Shown here in pieces: positions 1 to 14,189 of a stretch of DNA of 64,000 nt. Each line of letters opens with the position of its first letter. Within the stretch, counting starts at the first letter, position 1. Below the pieces are notes generated by a model. That model was not told the DNA's origin. It saw nothing but the letters and a program-made list of their open reading frames with translations, and ran no database searches. Position numbers and translations under genes: made by a program. Origin of the DNA: Prinia subflava (Eukaryota > Chordata > Aves > Passeriformes > Cisticolidae); assembly GCF_021018805.1 (NCBI RefSeq), contig NC_086251.1, positions 45,330,767 to 45,394,766 of the forward strand, given 5' to 3'.

Positions 1-3000
1 CAGTTTTAATACACAGTGAATGTCAGTTCTTGATAGAAGATTGTCCTTAGACAAGTTAATATATCTTCTAATTGGGCACCAATGACTAAAAGGTATTTCC
101 TTGCACTTATTAATAATAATATTCAAATTCTTAATACTTATTTTTATGAAAAAATTGAATTTTTTCAAAAAAAGTAGCAAGGTCATTAATCCCTTCTGTT
201 GGTAAAAATATGCCAGCCAATGAACAAGAAAAGTGATTTGATAGGGCCACACAGAAATAGCAAAGACAGGACTGGAACTTGGCCCCCACTGCAGAAAGCA
301 TTGAACTCTGCTCATTTCTGTGTTTTCACTGACCTTTCAACTAGGAGACATGTGTGTTTATTGAACCACAGATACTTCTAGAAGGAGAAATTAGTCCAGA
401 AGGAGAAAACATTATCCCAAAATGGAGTCAAGATGATTGCTGGAATGCATTCTTCCCATGCACATTTCCGGATGATGATCAGTTTAACATGTGGGCATGC
501 TGGTTTTTAAAGATCTATTCATGGAGCTACTTCTCTATGCTGGTCTTTCAAGATCAGTACTGCACTTCTGTGTTACTTCCAGAAATGTTGAGCCTGAACC
601 ATCAGGTTTGAAAATGGCTTATCTGGAAAATATTATTGTGAGGCGAATCAAACTAAATTAATACCATCACTGGCGCTTAGAAAGAATGTGGCTGTGCTTA
701 ATAACTGCAGTAGTGCTTTCCAAATTCTCTCACAAATTGTTCCAACCAGTAGCTGGTACTATTAGTATAATTGAAAAATAGATTCACTGTTCCATTAGTG
801 GTATTTCAATGACACTTTGGAATGTCATGAAATGGCATAGGATAGAACGAGTCAGTAATTTTATATTATTGATTTTAGTACGACCTTATTTTTCTTACAG
901 TAGCATAAGAAAGAATTACGGTACATTCAGTAAGATGCTCTGAATTATATTTAACAGGAAAAGGGTTACAGATTACAAACATTCTTTGAATACATCCTCA
1001 TAGATACTGAACTTCATGCACATTTACTGACACTTACAGAGTGAGTTGAGTGGAAGTTTGGCTCACATCTATAGTATCCAACACTGAAATAAGAAACCCA
1101 TGGTAGAAGTAGCACTAGAGTGATGAGAAGGGACAGGTTAATGCAACAGCCACTGTCACAGCTCTAGGTCAGTTAAGAGACCTCCTCCTGGAGCAGTCAG
1201 CAACTTGGAAAGTTTTGGGTAAGTAGAAACAGATGCATAACTCAAGCCTTGTTACTACACTAAGTAAAAATTTCAGATTTGGTTTTAAGCAGTGTTGTTC
1301 TCACACATCTCCCCATGGACAATAGTGTGGGAGAAAGAGTTTCTCATAAAGGAATGGATGGCAAGCTGAAGGTTGTTAATATCTTCAACCAGCTTGTCTT
1401 CCTATAGCCTCCTCTTCCAAAATTTTACAGTAGTGAAAAAACAGTTAAACTGGTTTTAGTGCAATTGTAGGCAACAGCAGGAAAAGGAGATTCGAGCTTC
1501 TTTTAGAATCAGGAGCATGCCATTTTTTGCTTCAGCTCTGGAAAACTTTTGGAAAAGACTGAAATCTTGCATTTACTCTTTTTAGCTGTGATGTTCACTC
1601 TTTTCATGTTCTGTCTGGTTTTTCAGTAAATTTTCTTTCTAATTTATTTATAGATGAAGTCTATTACCAGTTATAAAATTAGTTTTTATTTATTATGCTC
1701 ACTTTCTTTTTTTTTTTTATTTGCGTAGTATGTTCTAACTTGAAAGTCTCCCAGAATAACAAAGTACCTTTAGAGGGAAATTATTTTTGTTGTCTGTATT
1801 CCACACAGATCGTAGTCTTGATGGGACTAGAATACACCCTGGACCTTGAAAATTTTTTACAGGAAGTGGAATCTGGGTGGAAATGATAAAATCTTCATAA
1901 GAAAATTCTTTCAACAAAGTAAATAATATCTCACGGGAAAATAGGGTAAGTAAATATCCATGCTTAGAGGGAAAAACTGGTTCAGTATTTAATCAGCCAA
2001 ACAGGTCTTTGTTATTTCCAAGACTACTAAAATTGTATTACATGAATGTTTGACTATGTCAAGCTTTCATACTGATTTTGTGAGTCAGTGTTACTGCTAC
2101 AATTCACTGTCCAAAAGTTGTTGAGAAACGTGTATGTTCAAAAACAGATGGGACTCTGTATTATGCCAAATATTAACAGTTGACTTTTTATTTTCATTTT
2201 TTGGGAGGAGAAGAATGGAGATCATTATTTCCTTTCCATTTAAGCAGATCTTTCATCTCAAAGGAGACCCAGTTCCTTTCACTCAGATCAATGAATTTAT
2301 ATATCGTTTCACTGTCATTATGGATTCTGGCATTACTAGTAGTTGTAAAAATTTGTACTAGCTGCATTCTATCCTACAAAATAATAGTGGTTTGCTTGAT
2401 TATCAAATGTATTTTAAGACAAGATTATTTAAAAATTGCTATGGATTTTTCTGTTGTTGCTCTTTGTTTGGGAGTTTTTGTGGTTTGTTTTGGGTTTTTT
2501 AATTAATAATTTATACACTTTAAACTTGTAAAAATACAAAAAAAAACCCAGCAAAACCAGAGGCTAATTTCAAACAACCTGATTTTAGACTTTCTTTTTC
2601 CTTGATTCCAGTATTTTGCATGAATGAGGTTATATTTGCACACTCTTCTTTGAATGAGTCTCTGATGTTCCTGATTAAGAAATCTGCAGACATTCAAACT
2701 GTTGTAGTTATGAGATCATGCTGGTGTACATGGCTCCTTGGAGCTGGCTAGAACTGTTTTTGCAATTTTCTGTCTATGCCTTTTGTTAATATTAATGTTA
2801 AGGATCAGTTTCTGCACTGCTTCTCTTTTTCTTCAGTGTTGGCAAACGAGTGAAGGTTTATGGGACACATATGAGATCATTTATTGAGTGTTACAAGAAG
2901 CACATTCTGCTTGTAATTTGATAAAGGAGCTCCTATGGTAGATACATTTTGATTTTAAGTGGTAAATAAGTTTGGTGAAACCCGCATAACTTGTCAGTGT

Positions 3001-5344
3001 AAGTTAAGTTTCTTGGGAACTAAACAAAGATACACACTGGGCTATTCAGTTTTTTTGGGTTTTTTTATTGAACTGGTAAATTGGCATGTGAAATTCCACA
3101 TAACCTGTCATTCTGCAGGTTGAAATTATTGCAAATGGGACTGTGATACACACCGGGCTATTTAAGCAATTTTTAAAAATTGTGTTGGTAACGGATAACT
3201 CTGTTTTGAACACTGGAGCTGTTAAATCCATATCCTGTTGACTTTGGCTTCTTTCCTCTAGCACCACCCAGCCCAGTTTGTATGATGAAGCAGCTAGTAG
3301 ACTCTCAAGGCAAATGAACCATAAAAGGGGTACTCCTATATTTTCCAGGTTAAATATGTAATTCAAAGCCCCATTTCTGAAGACAACTAAAAGAAGAAAC
3401 TACATCCAGCTTCTTTCTGTGTAAGGAAACTTTAAGCGTCCACATTTTTGCTTTCCATAATTTTATTTAACAGTTGTTTTAAGCATTTAATAAATTCAAA
3501 AATCTGATATCTTCATGGTGTCATCCTCCATCTCATCAAAATAATTTCTATCTCTATGGTTATAGGATTGGATAATGATTACAAATCAACTGCACTTTAA
3601 TTAGAGTTTTAACTACCTGTAACTGGGCTTTGAATTTTTACCTCTACTGAATTCTTCCTCTTATTAAGCCATTATTCCCCTTTATTTCCTTTTTTTTCTC
3701 TTTTCTGCTATAGCAGATTTATGATTCAGCAAAAACCCAAGACTGATAAAACTTTGGGGAAGAATAAGTAAGAGTATTTACAGCATAGAAGAAATAATGT
3801 AAGCCCTCCACCAGCTTTCTTACCAGAATAGCTCACATGGGATCTGCTCAAGATCACCTTAGCACTGAGCTCTCTCTTCTGAGGCAGCCAAACTCTGCCT
3901 GTTTGACAGGCTCCTTTTTTCACTGTGATGGAGATAGAGCTTCACATCTGTGAGCCAAGCCACTCTCTCATTCAACACAGTCCACTGCACAGTGAGATTG
4001 ATAGAAATGTTGCTCAATAATTAACAATCCAGGCTAGAATTGATTAATTAACAGCGATAAAACATTTTATCCCAGTCAGCTCTCTACTCCCTCACCCCAA
4101 ATTTTCACATTACATTTTGTTGAACACCTGTTTTTTATTTTGTTGGTTTTTCTTTCATAAAGTTTCATTATCTTTTTCCTAGCAAAAGATTTCCTATTCT
4201 TTGGAAAAGAATATGGTGTGGATCTGCACAGGTGGCAGGGGTATTCTGGACAGGCTGCAGTTTCTGAAAAGGCTCTGAACTCTACACCACACATGCGGTG
4301 AGGTCGGCTTGTCCAAGATACCCACAGAGAAAGGTCATTTCCCCAGGACTTTCAGACATCTGCTGTTTTCATTGGAGCCACTGGTACTGTTTCTGCAGGA
4401 ATGCTAGATACCCAAGAACCTAGCCAAATTCACTTTTTACAGAAGATTTTCAGGCCAAAATAAAGAAACAACCAGGATGCATGGAGGTGCGGTCCGATAT
4501 GTTAGATATGGATACAGGTCTAGATAACATTTTGAAGGGCTCAGTGCTATGAGAAAGGACATGCTGTAGCACCAGATCTCTTCTCACTACTCTGTTTTTA
4601 CTTCATCTGATGAAAACAATTTCTGTTTTACTCTTCACATAGGGTTTTCTTATCCTAGCTTTGACACCACACTGATGATGAAGTGTCTTTGACTTCTTGC
4701 CCTCCCACCCCAACGTCTTTCAGCTTTTAATGTCAGAGTATATTTTCTCACCAACTATTTTCTCCTGATGTGTAGAGAAGTGTAGAAATAGCTTAAAATC
4801 TGCCACTCTTTATCTATTTACAAAACTCACACAAGATACACTTCACTTGGTGTTGATGAGTTATGTCTATGAACCTTCATGTCAATTCACCTCCTGACCT
4901 CTTGTTACCTGCTGGAGTTTCATGGCTTTTGAAGGAGACAAGATAAAGCTGTGGAGGTGCACACAGGCACACAGCAACCAATCCTGTGCTTCACAGGGAA
5001 AAACTTCCTTCTTCTTTACTTATTTTGGTGTGCTTCCAGCCCAATTGAAACAGCTGACTCATCTGCTGAGTTTATTTACGCTTTGGCAAAAGCTTATCAC
5101 TTTGTTACATTTGCACAAGCAAAATAACTCTCAGCTTAAGTATAATGAATCCCTTTGCTCTGTCAAATGTGGCTAGAGTATTTATTCATTCATTTGTTCA
5201 TTCATCCAGTGATTTGTGTGTATATACTACAGTGTCTTAGTCCAAAGTATTTACTTTTCAAGTAAATATAAAGTAACTGATGCTCAGTTACTGAGGTTGA
5301 TTATTTTTATTGGATATTACAGTCACAGATTTTACATAATTGAA
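1..5344. other. Gene-free AT-rich sequence, left end
   Basis: I see no gene or recognisable transposon here. All open frames are under 110 codons and resemble no protein I know. Simple sequence includes a T run at about 1707-1718 and a G/T-rich stretch at about 2449-2503. The rest appears to be unique AT-rich sequence. It may hold unrecognised old repeats or regulatory elements. Confidence 0.6.
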
Positions 5345-5580
5345 TTAGAGAATCACAAAATATCTTGAGTTGGAAGGGACCCACAGGGATCATTGAAGTC
5401 CATCTCCTTGCACCATACAGACACCCCAAGAGTCACACCATGTGCCTTGGGATGAGACCCATTGTCCAAACACTTCTTGAACTGTGTCAGGCTTGCTGCT
5501 TTGAGTGCTGCCCTGCCTCCTATCAATAGGAACACAAAAGCTTCTCCTAACTTCAGAGAAGACAGAATTTCTTTTCCCAT
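5345..5580 (-). mobile_element. CR1 LINE 3'-end fragment
   Basis: The plus strand starts with the reverse complement of an avian CR1 tail: a GAATCACAAAATATC block, then GTTGGAAGGGACC, then a CATTGAAGTCCA block. It continues with typical CR1 3' sequence about a cysteine-rich 'caccccaagagtcacacc' stretch and 'cattgtccaaacacttcttgaact'-like text up to about 5530, after which the match fades. The element is inserted on the minus strand and is strongly 5' truncated, as most CR1 copies are. The minus-strand open frame at 5353-5682 lies mostly in this fragment and is not a gene. The family call is from memory of the CR1 consensus, and the right edge is approximate. Confidence 0.88.
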
Positions 5581-5718
5581 TTCCAAAAATGATATAACAG
5601 TGAAATCTTGGTCATTTGAAATGCAAAGCTGACAGAAATTGGTGGATGACTTTGAGCCCTTTACACTGACATGGAATTTCACTAGTTCTGCTATTTTTAT
5701 GAGGTTTTTTTTTGTCTT

Positions 5719-5737
5719 ATATATATATATATATATA
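5719..5737. repeat. (TA)n microsatellite
   Basis: An uninterrupted TA dinucleotide run of about nine units follows a T-rich stretch and lies just beyond the CR1 fragment. It is likely length-polymorphic. Confidence 0.9.
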
Positions 5738-7756
5738 AAATAGAATATAATTTTTTATATGAAACAGAATAATATGCAATCAATAACTCATAGAGATCCC
5801 TCCCTGGCCAATATTCTGGGATAACCTATCTGCCCTTTCCTGCACACTGCCTGATTGATGAGAAGTATAAGGGTACAGACTTTTAGTAGCATGTACACTA
5901 ACCTTGTTCCTTTGTTTCAGTTTCTTACCTGTTAAGTATGGAATATGTTACCTATCACCTCTGCAAGTTTCAGAAATATCCATATAAAATGTTTTATGTT
6001 ATTAGAGTGCATATAAAAGGAAAAGGTTTCCATTTATTCAGTTAATGTCAATGCCAACATTTAAAACTGGTCAGCTGTTTCCCTAAAAAAATTAAGCCTT
6101 CTTTTTTTCCTGTTTAGTGGAAGGGAAGGAGAAAACTCAGGCAAGAAGGAGGGTCAGAAGAATGTTTTCTGCAGAACAAAAACTCCCTTCTGTGGATGTT
6201 CACAGTAAAGCTCTCCTTTATTCTCCAAGAAAAACTTCAAACTCCCCTGTAGCAGCAGCCGGGTCCATTTTCCCTCTTATCCCATTGAGTGCTGCTCTTC
6301 CAGTTTCACTCATAAAAATATTATTTTAGAGAAGCGTAAAATCAGTTCCAATTTCAAGGTCTGTAATTCTAAGGCTGAAAAAAGCTATTTGAATATTACA
6401 TGTTTTGGTTTAATCCAAAAAGTAAAGCTTGCAAATCCACATGGGTTTTCTGTTCCTTCTCTCTGGCTGAGATTGATGTAAGCATAAAATGAGAGAAAGA
6501 AAAATCAAGGAGAAAATAATAAACCTGGAGTAATCTTATTATTAAATTATCATATGGAATGCCATTACAGGGAATTATATAGACCTCAATCACTTAGACA
6601 CCAGTCGTGCTTTTTAAAACAGCTTTTGATATATATTTCAGTATTATCTATGCTAAATTTCGGCTGACAAATAAAATTAACTACTGAGAGAGCTTCACAA
6701 ACTAATTTCAACAGAAGGGGACTGATGTCTTAGATTTTGAGCACAAAAGTAGAGATGAAATTCTAACCTTAAAACTAACCTAGCATTTTACATGTGTGTC
6801 TGTCTGTAGCTACTTGTATTACTAATACATGATCACAGCCAGGACATTTCAATGTCACAAAGAGAAATTCAAAGAAAATAGTGATAAATGGCCTTTTTAG
6901 AAATCGTAGAACTAAAAATAACCCACAAAATATCACATTCTAGAAAAATTTAGAAATTAATTTTAGGGATTTCAGACTGATCTATTTCAAGAATGCTACC
7001 CCACCTATATGGAAGAAGTATGGACTTTTCAATAGAGAAATATATTGTTTCTTAAAGAAAGGAGATTTTTTTCAAAGGTCCATTCCAAATAGTGAATGGC
7101 ATAAATGGCAGAGAAAGTTCAATAAAGTTTTTTCCTGAGAGACTAAATGGCAAAAAACCTCCAATCTGAAGAGTGAACAAGAATTATTATATAAAAGAAT
7201 ATGTCTAGGCAAGGCCATAGTGTTTCTAATTTTTTAGATTAATCTTGAGCCAGAAGTTGACTGCTTTCATCCAGAAGGGCAAAGCAGTGTAAATCTCCCT
7301 CTTACAGAGTCCTGACCTAGCCCTGACACTGCTTATAACCACCTGAAAACTGAGCTCTTTAAGTGGTAGCTGAAGTTTATAATTTTGTTTTTACTGTAAC
7401 ATTTGATAAAGAAAACACAAATGTGTGGGTTTTTCTTTATAGGTAAAAATGAAATCAAATATTAAATCATCACACTGAAAAAAGAAATAAGACAATGAAC
7501 CTTATCTAATGACATCTGAGAGAAAATAATGCCAGCACCAGGCAGCTGTTTGACAGTCAGGTCTTGAAGAAAACAATGTAGTTGCTAGAAGTAAACGTGA
7601 CAGCTTAAAAACACAAATTAAGAAACATTTTAAAGTTTGATTGTATTTTTCTGATCATATCAACTGCTTGCTCTACATGGGAAAGATATGACAGAGTTTT
7701 CAGCACTGGAAATTTTTCCTCTAAGATGCATACACAACATGCAAAATATAAACCCT

Positions 7757-7850
7757 TTAATTAATATTACTATTATTTAATTAATTAAATATTATACTAT
7801 ATAATATTCTATAATATTTAATGAATTCTATATAAATTATAGGATTTGTA
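7757..7850. repeat. A/T-only low-complexity block
   Basis: Almost pure A/T sequence built from overlapping TAATTAAT, TATTAT and TATAATATT words, including an ATTTAATTAATTAAAT palindrome. This is low complexity rather than a clean microsatellite. It could act as a matrix-attachment-like or easily melted region, but nothing here proves that. Confidence 0.7.
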
Positions 7851-8279
7851 GGATTTTAAAAGTACTAAAACTAAGCCTGGTCACCATTATTTCAGTACAT
7901 TTATTATTTGAACAATAGTAAAAATCAAGCAGACAGGTCCATACTCTTTGTAGTAAAATTGCCGAAGTTTAATTCTTTGTGAGTTTTCACACTCATGTTT
8001 TGGAAATCATAGTTTGTTGCACAAACTGGAAAAACTGAAGTTCTGTCTGTGAAATAGTAGCACAGTGGAAATGAAACAATATTGCTTTTTGTTCTCTATG
8101 GCCATCAGTCCTGAGACCAAGAAACGAGACCCTGAAAAAAAAGTTTGATAAGAGATTTTGAATTTAAAAATTGGCTGTAGCCTCACCAGAAGCCAAAACC
8201 ACATTTCATCTGAAGATCAAGCCAAGCTTTAAGGGGAATAGATCTCTATTAGTGCCTTTAAAGAGCAACACTCCTTCAA

Positions 8280-9260
8280 AATAAACCGCAGCTTAATGAT
8301 TGCTGATTATCTTAATCTGACTGTAATGTTTTGGTTAATTTCTCTCTCTGCTTTGTTTTGAAAAAGTGAGCTAACAAACAACCTCATTAATTAATCTGAT
8401 GGCTAATCTATTTTACTCTAAATATAATAACAATCTGGATTCTAAAGTTTCCTCTGATTTTGGTAAGGTGCCTCATTTGTGGATGTAAATTCATAACAGG
8501 ATTTGGGCACCTACATGACGTTTGACCACTAACTCCAAAAAAGAGTAATCACCATTATTACCATTACCATCATAGTAGCAATCCATCTGTTAATAAATTC
8601 CTACTCTGCCTGACTAGAGCATGTTTTTTTTCTAAACCACAAAACCTCTGTAACCATCAAAGTGCAAACAAGAAAAAGCCTCTTTCTTTTGCATGACTCT
8701 ACATTAAAACACTCTGCTCATGTTTTTCTGCCACTCAATTATTCAGTCAAGAAACAACCAGCAAAAAGAAATTTTGCATATGAAACAAATGGCAAATGTT
8801 TGCACCTGCTGAAATGTTGCTTTTCTGGAGGGTAAATTGCTCTTTGTACATTGAATAGTCTCATGAAACAAATGCACAACCACAAGTATTCATACCATAA
8901 CTACAACATTTGTGCCACTAATTTATTTATTAAAGGTCTTTTTAGTAAATACTGTCAAACAAAACCAGACTGTTGTTTACATCTCTGAGGAGTAATAAAC
9001 AGGATACAATTAACTGCTAATTATTTCCACCTGGCAAACTCTATTTTGAGAGGTTTTGAGTAATTAACAGTGGGGATCTATCATCATCATTTGCTGGTGA
9101 GAAGAGAAAAAATAACAATTTACATCAAATCAACATTAATCTGAAGTGAGGTCTTTGTCCATTTTCTGGGTCATTGCTACTAAACTCATTATAGAAATAA
9201 TTGGAAAATGCAACCACTGTTAATCAATATAACAATATGATTTCCTTTATGAAGCTGATG
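8280..9260. promoter_or_regulatory. Possible conserved non-coding block (homeodomain/forkhead motifs)
   Basis: The block is dense in developmental transcription-factor words: ATTAATTAAT at 8386-8395, a forkhead-type TGTTTAC at 8974-8980, CTAATTA at 9017-9023 and an E-box CACCTG at 9028-9033, with more TAAT cores between. It has no visible repeat and no coding frame. In AT-rich DNA such words arise often by chance, so this is inference only. Alignment across birds and reptiles would decide it. Confidence 0.22.
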
Positions 9261-9654
9261 GTAATTATGAAGAAGTCTGAAAAGAAATTTTAAAGAAGTA
9301 AAAAAGTATGTTCTCTAAACATGGTCTTACCCTCAGAGAAAAAAAGAAAAAGCCACCTACTTTTTGTTTGCTTTCAAGAGAGTTAAGGTCAATTTACAAA
9401 TAGTGGAGTGGTTGTTTCAGTGCTCCTTATTTCATCTTCAATTGATCCTACTCATTTCACTGAAAAAATGCATAGAAAGATTTTAGGCTAGAACAGGCAT
9501 CCAAGTTGTTTCAGTTTCCCTGGTCCAATGACTGAAAGATTGTCAGTTGTGTCAGGGTTTTATTTGCCAGTGTGCCACAATCCAATCCAGTTAGCCCTCA
9601 GTAACACATCCTACCAGCTCTACGTTTTCCTTACAACTTAATTTTACTTTTCTT

Positions 9655-9719
9655 GAGAAGCTGGACTCGATGATCCTTGTGGGTCCCTTTCAACCCAGGT
9701 AATTCTAAGATTCTGTGAA
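9655..9719 (+). mobile_element. CR1 LINE 3' tail (very short)
   Basis: About 65 bases match the last part of avian CR1 in sense orientation: a 'ctggactcgatgatcc' block, then 'gggtccctttcaaccc', ending in 'attctaagattctgtg', which is a decayed copy of the terminal ATTCTRTG repeats of CR1. The copy is extremely 5' truncated, as expected from early stops in target-primed reverse transcription. Confidence 0.85.
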
Positions 9720-12700
9720 CATAAAGAGACACATGTCATCCAGCCCCACACAGTTCATAGTTTAGGATCCTCCAGGGGAATTTTTCAGGAGATTAATGAA
9801 CTTGTTTGTTGTATCTACACTGATGAGGAGTGAGTTTGAACAAAAGGATAATTGATAGAAATGTTATTTACTATATATTTAATTATGTTGAGAGTTCCCA
9901 GGGCACTGGATGAACATGTTTTTACAGTGAGCAGTAAAAATCAATATAAAAATATAGCATGGTAAGTATAATGTATAAAAAAGAAAAAACAGGGGAGAAG
10001 AGCTAAACACTTTTTTCCTCCTATTTTTCTAAATGTGTTCTTTCCCTTAGTCTTCTCATATGATTTTAATCTCTCAGTTTTTTGACTTTCATCTGTGCAC
10101 ATGTGAGTCTAACTCATGTATCTACAGACTTGTTTAGCTACTGCTACTATTTTATGGTATGAACTTACACTCGAGCATATCTGATTGCCAGACAGTACCA
10201 TTTTTCTCTTATACCAATCAAAATTTGAGACAAAAGTTTCCTCTTTTTTTGTCCTTTTTTATTTAGTCAAGACTAGAGAGGTGATGGAGTTATATTAAAT
10301 GCTGACTGTTCTTAGGGCAATCTTGGTTGTGTTAAAAACACAAACAAAAATATTGAACATGCATTATGTGCAGATTTTTGCATGAAATGTTTCATTGTTT
10401 CCATTCGAGATTAAGAGAATCCTATATTCCTGTTTTCTTCTACAGTGTAAAAAATTCTTTATGCTTCCTCAAAATAGCATGCAAAAGATACTATATGTGA
10501 TGACCTTTGCTGAAAAACAAATTCTGCTGTCTATTGTCCTGCAGAACAAAAGGAGAAACGGAATGAGAATTTTAACACTTATATTTTACCATTGTATCTT
10601 TTTTTAAAAACCCTAATTTTCTCCTTTCATGCCTAGTTTTCTTATCATCTTCACAAGTTTTCTACCTAAAAAGGCACATACTGCTGGTTAAGTTTATTAT
10701 CTTGTAGAGTGAGATCAAGAAGCCAGGAAAAAGTGGAGCAGTGTGTTCATTAACAGGGAAAACAGCAGCCAGTGTACTAGAGGTTTAATTTCCATTCAGA
10801 AATCATGCTAGGACAGCTAATTGTCTCTGGTGCTCTCTAACATCTGTGACCCATGCTCAGTTATTGAGCTAGGAGATAAATTTCAAGTTCCAAACAAAAT
10901 ATGATAGACTGGTTGCAGTAAACACACTGTCCCCATTCATTGCAATTGTTTTCCTTTAATAGATAAAATGTAAATTCCAGTTCTTGATAAGGGTCAGATA
11001 AAGTAGATGATTGTAAAATTTAATTGTTTTTGCCTGGAATATATGTGTTCAGAGATGTTTCCATTTACTGTAAGTTTCAATATTGTAGTGTATGTACCCG
11101 ATCCTTTTCTCACTCTCAGTGGTCTTGAAATGCAACAATCTGACTGTGACTGTTCAACAGCTTTAGTTGTACTCATGATTAACAGGGTGTGGTACTAGGG
11201 AAAATGTCAGATGTGGTTGTGGTCTGTAACTCAAAGAAAACACAAATGTTTGATTAAGTGTGTTTCAAGTGGGAAAAAAAAGGAAAAATAATAGAGACAT
11301 TAATCTTTGCCCATATAAGTATATAGCTATGCCCCAGCATTCTAAATCCAAAGGAAAACATCTGACCTGGTATCTGAATTACTGTATTTGAGCCTCCCAA
11401 AATATTTTCAATGTTCTGTTTGCAAGTTTGGCAAGATGCAATGGTCTTTACATTGAAGAAATAATCAAATCATATTATTCTCTGTCACAGTGTACAAGTG
11501 GATATACTGATATTTTGAGTAGTTACTAAAATAACTTGGAAATTTCAGCTACCAAAAAATTCAACATTCTTACTCCTCTATCATATATTATGATATATCT
11601 CAGACTATGTTTTCTATCATGTTTTCTGATTTCAAAAAAAAAGGTCAAAGTCTATCTGCATTTTCAGTATGATTATTATTGAAATAGTTATTTACAAATT
11701 TAAAAAATAGTAGAACATATAATTCTCTTAATTCAGGATAGAGTGGATTGAGATAGAAGATCTGATTTTTTTTCAATAATCTAAAGATTTTTAAATACAT
11801 GAAACATAATGCTCAAAGGAACTTTTTCCCTTTAGCACTCAGGATCAAGATCAGAAACTGCTGTTTGCACCCCTGAATTAACATTGTTAGAAAATACATT
11901 AAATTTTGGAATGAATGACAGTGTGCAATCTTACTCTATTTCCACATATCCTAAGCCTTTGTCCCAGTGATACCATATTACCCACAGAAGATGTTTGTAG
12001 AGAAAGAGGAGTCCTTGTATAGAGTAGGTGTTGCCACAACACACACAGGACAAAGTTAAGACAGAAGAGTTGAAAGAGAGTTTAGGAGCTCTTTTTAGCC
12101 AGTTGATAAATATATACTCTGGGTTAAAATCAAGTTCTTGCCAGACACTGATATAGGAGAAAAAATTAGAGAATTGTAAGGCCTATGTCAAATTATACAA
12201 CTGAGAGTAGAAGAAGTAAAGAGAGAAATACGATTTCCCTTTCTATAACCACAATCAGGATTAATTCCTTTTTAGGAGCGAAAGACAGAGAAAATGCATG
12301 TCAATAAAAGATAAAATTGAAGAAAGTGCATGTCAAAATTTTTGACTGAGCTTGTGTTGCTCCTTCGCTGTCACCACAAACACACATAGAAAGTTGTTCT
12401 CCTAAACTCAGTTAATCCAGGAAAAGAGTTCAGGGCAGAATTTCTATTTTCACTTAAGCCGCTTTAGACGACACCCGAAATGTAAAGCACCAAGGGAATC
12501 TCTCCCTTACTCTTGCTGAAACAGAAGGTTTTCCAGTGTAATAAGGCAAAATTCACACTGTGAAAGTGCTGCAGAAAAAAGGATTAGATCAGCCACATGT
12601 TGGGCTGAATTTAGCAGCTATTTACCAAAACACATCAACTCTCTCAACATGCTAGGAAGGGAAATTAAGAAAGCTGCCTCCATCTGAAGCTGCAGGGGAA

Positions 12701-14185
12701 ATTTAGGGGAGCAGAATGTAATTAACCTAATTGAAATTTTTCAGAGTACAGGATTTTTCGAGAATGACTTTATCATGAAACAAATGAGCCAGTGGCACAG
12801 GCATTCACTTTTAGCAAAGCAGCAGCTTTGATCTTTTGTGCATATCCATGCTAAACTCCAAAGACTATTCATGCATCAACCATTCAGGCCACTGTACTGT
12901 TTGTTCTTGGCAAACAAACAATAAAACCCAGTTGGTGTAACAGGACATTTCAAAAAAACAGTCTATAATTGTCAATATTTTCACTGGTGATATAAATGAG
13001 AGAAGCTGTTTAGTTTTTAGGGTCTTGTGAAACTTAAAGGAAATCTTGGTACTGCTGTCATAAAGCATTGACACCCTGCAGAATAAAAAAAAGAAATCAG
13101 CAATATATAACCTATGTTTTTTTCAGAGGTTCATCCAGCAACAGTTTTGGAAGCTGGCATTCTTTTTCATGTGAACAACTATTGGACAGGGATGCTCATT
13201 GTACTCAAAATCTGCATCACACTTAAATGTGTGGTGTTTCTTCTTCACCTCATTCCTCTTCAGGAGGAAAGGAAGAGATGGGACTATTTTAATACACTAA
13301 CTACTAGATATATAAACTGAGATGGGTGATGGATTTAGTGACTTCTAAATTTTATACAGAATTTCAGTAGGAGAACTGAGAATGCTGAAACCTGCTTTAA
13401 ACATTTCTTTCACCAGTTCTCTAGATGGTCTGTCCTGAAATATGAAGCTTATGTAGAAGAACACAAGCCAACTATTTAGTATTAATTACAGTCCTGATTT
13501 CTCCAACCACACATGCAGCTCAAAGATTAATCCACAAAAACTTCTGAGTTCATTTATACAGCAATATTGTGGTTGAATTTAACACATTCTCAGTTTCAGT
13601 TCCTTGCTCCCAGGCTAATGGTTTTACCACTCCCTAACTCCTAATGCCTTTTCTGCCTTCTAGTCTAGCCACCTTACCAAAAATCTTAAACCTTACTGAC
13701 TCTAGTTGCATTGTTCCATTTTTCTTAATACGTCTGGTCTTGGTATTATTGGAAAATATAATATTTTAGTCTTGGAGGAAAAGCCTCTATTGTTATAATC
13801 CACATATTTCCCCATGAGGTACTCCTGTTTTTTGTAACTCTATTTAGTCCAATAGAGTATGGTCTCTAAGGTATTCAGTAGAATGTTTTATGTCACACAG
13901 TGAACAAGAATGGGTAGGTATCAGCAGATATGTGTTGTTTTACAAAGGGTTTGGGAGAGAAATGCTTTTCTACCAGAATTTTGCAGGATGGTGATCATAT
14001 TTTAAAAGAGCTCAACTAAACATGTTATAATGTATGAAGTATGGCTGTTAACAATATCTGTCTCTTAAAAAAATCTAAGTTCATTGCTCCTGAGAAGGTA
14101 GGCTAAATGAGAACAGAGGAGAGGAGCAGCTGGTATGGCTCTCTGGAAGGCAGCATCAAGGCAAGGCTTCCTGCTGATCCCATGG
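9720..14185. other. Gene-free AT-rich sequence
   Basis: I see no gene, recognisable repeat family or RNA gene. Open frames are at most about 70 codons and resemble no known protein. Base composition is like the rest of the window. Confidence 0.6.
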
Positions 14186-14189
14186 TGAC
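14186..14189. repeat. Target-site duplication, left copy (TGAC)
   Basis: TGAC lies directly before the TG that starts the LTR at 14190. The matching copy is at 14624-14627, directly after the terminal CA. Confidence 0.6.

Larger units (their letters stand above)
5740..9654. other. Gene-free AT-rich sequence
   Basis: No gene is supported. The open frame at 6117-6329 follows a good pyrimidine tract ending in TTTAG, but its product (70 codons) resembles nothing I know and there is no partner exon. The stretch contains an extreme A/T block at about 7757-7850 and a homeodomain-motif-rich block at about 8280-9260, listed separately. Confidence 0.55.

Noticed and set aside
6117..6329. 70-codon frame after a strong pyrimidine tract and AG
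   Set aside because: No second exon, no known protein similarity and a generic basic/serine-rich product; likely chance.
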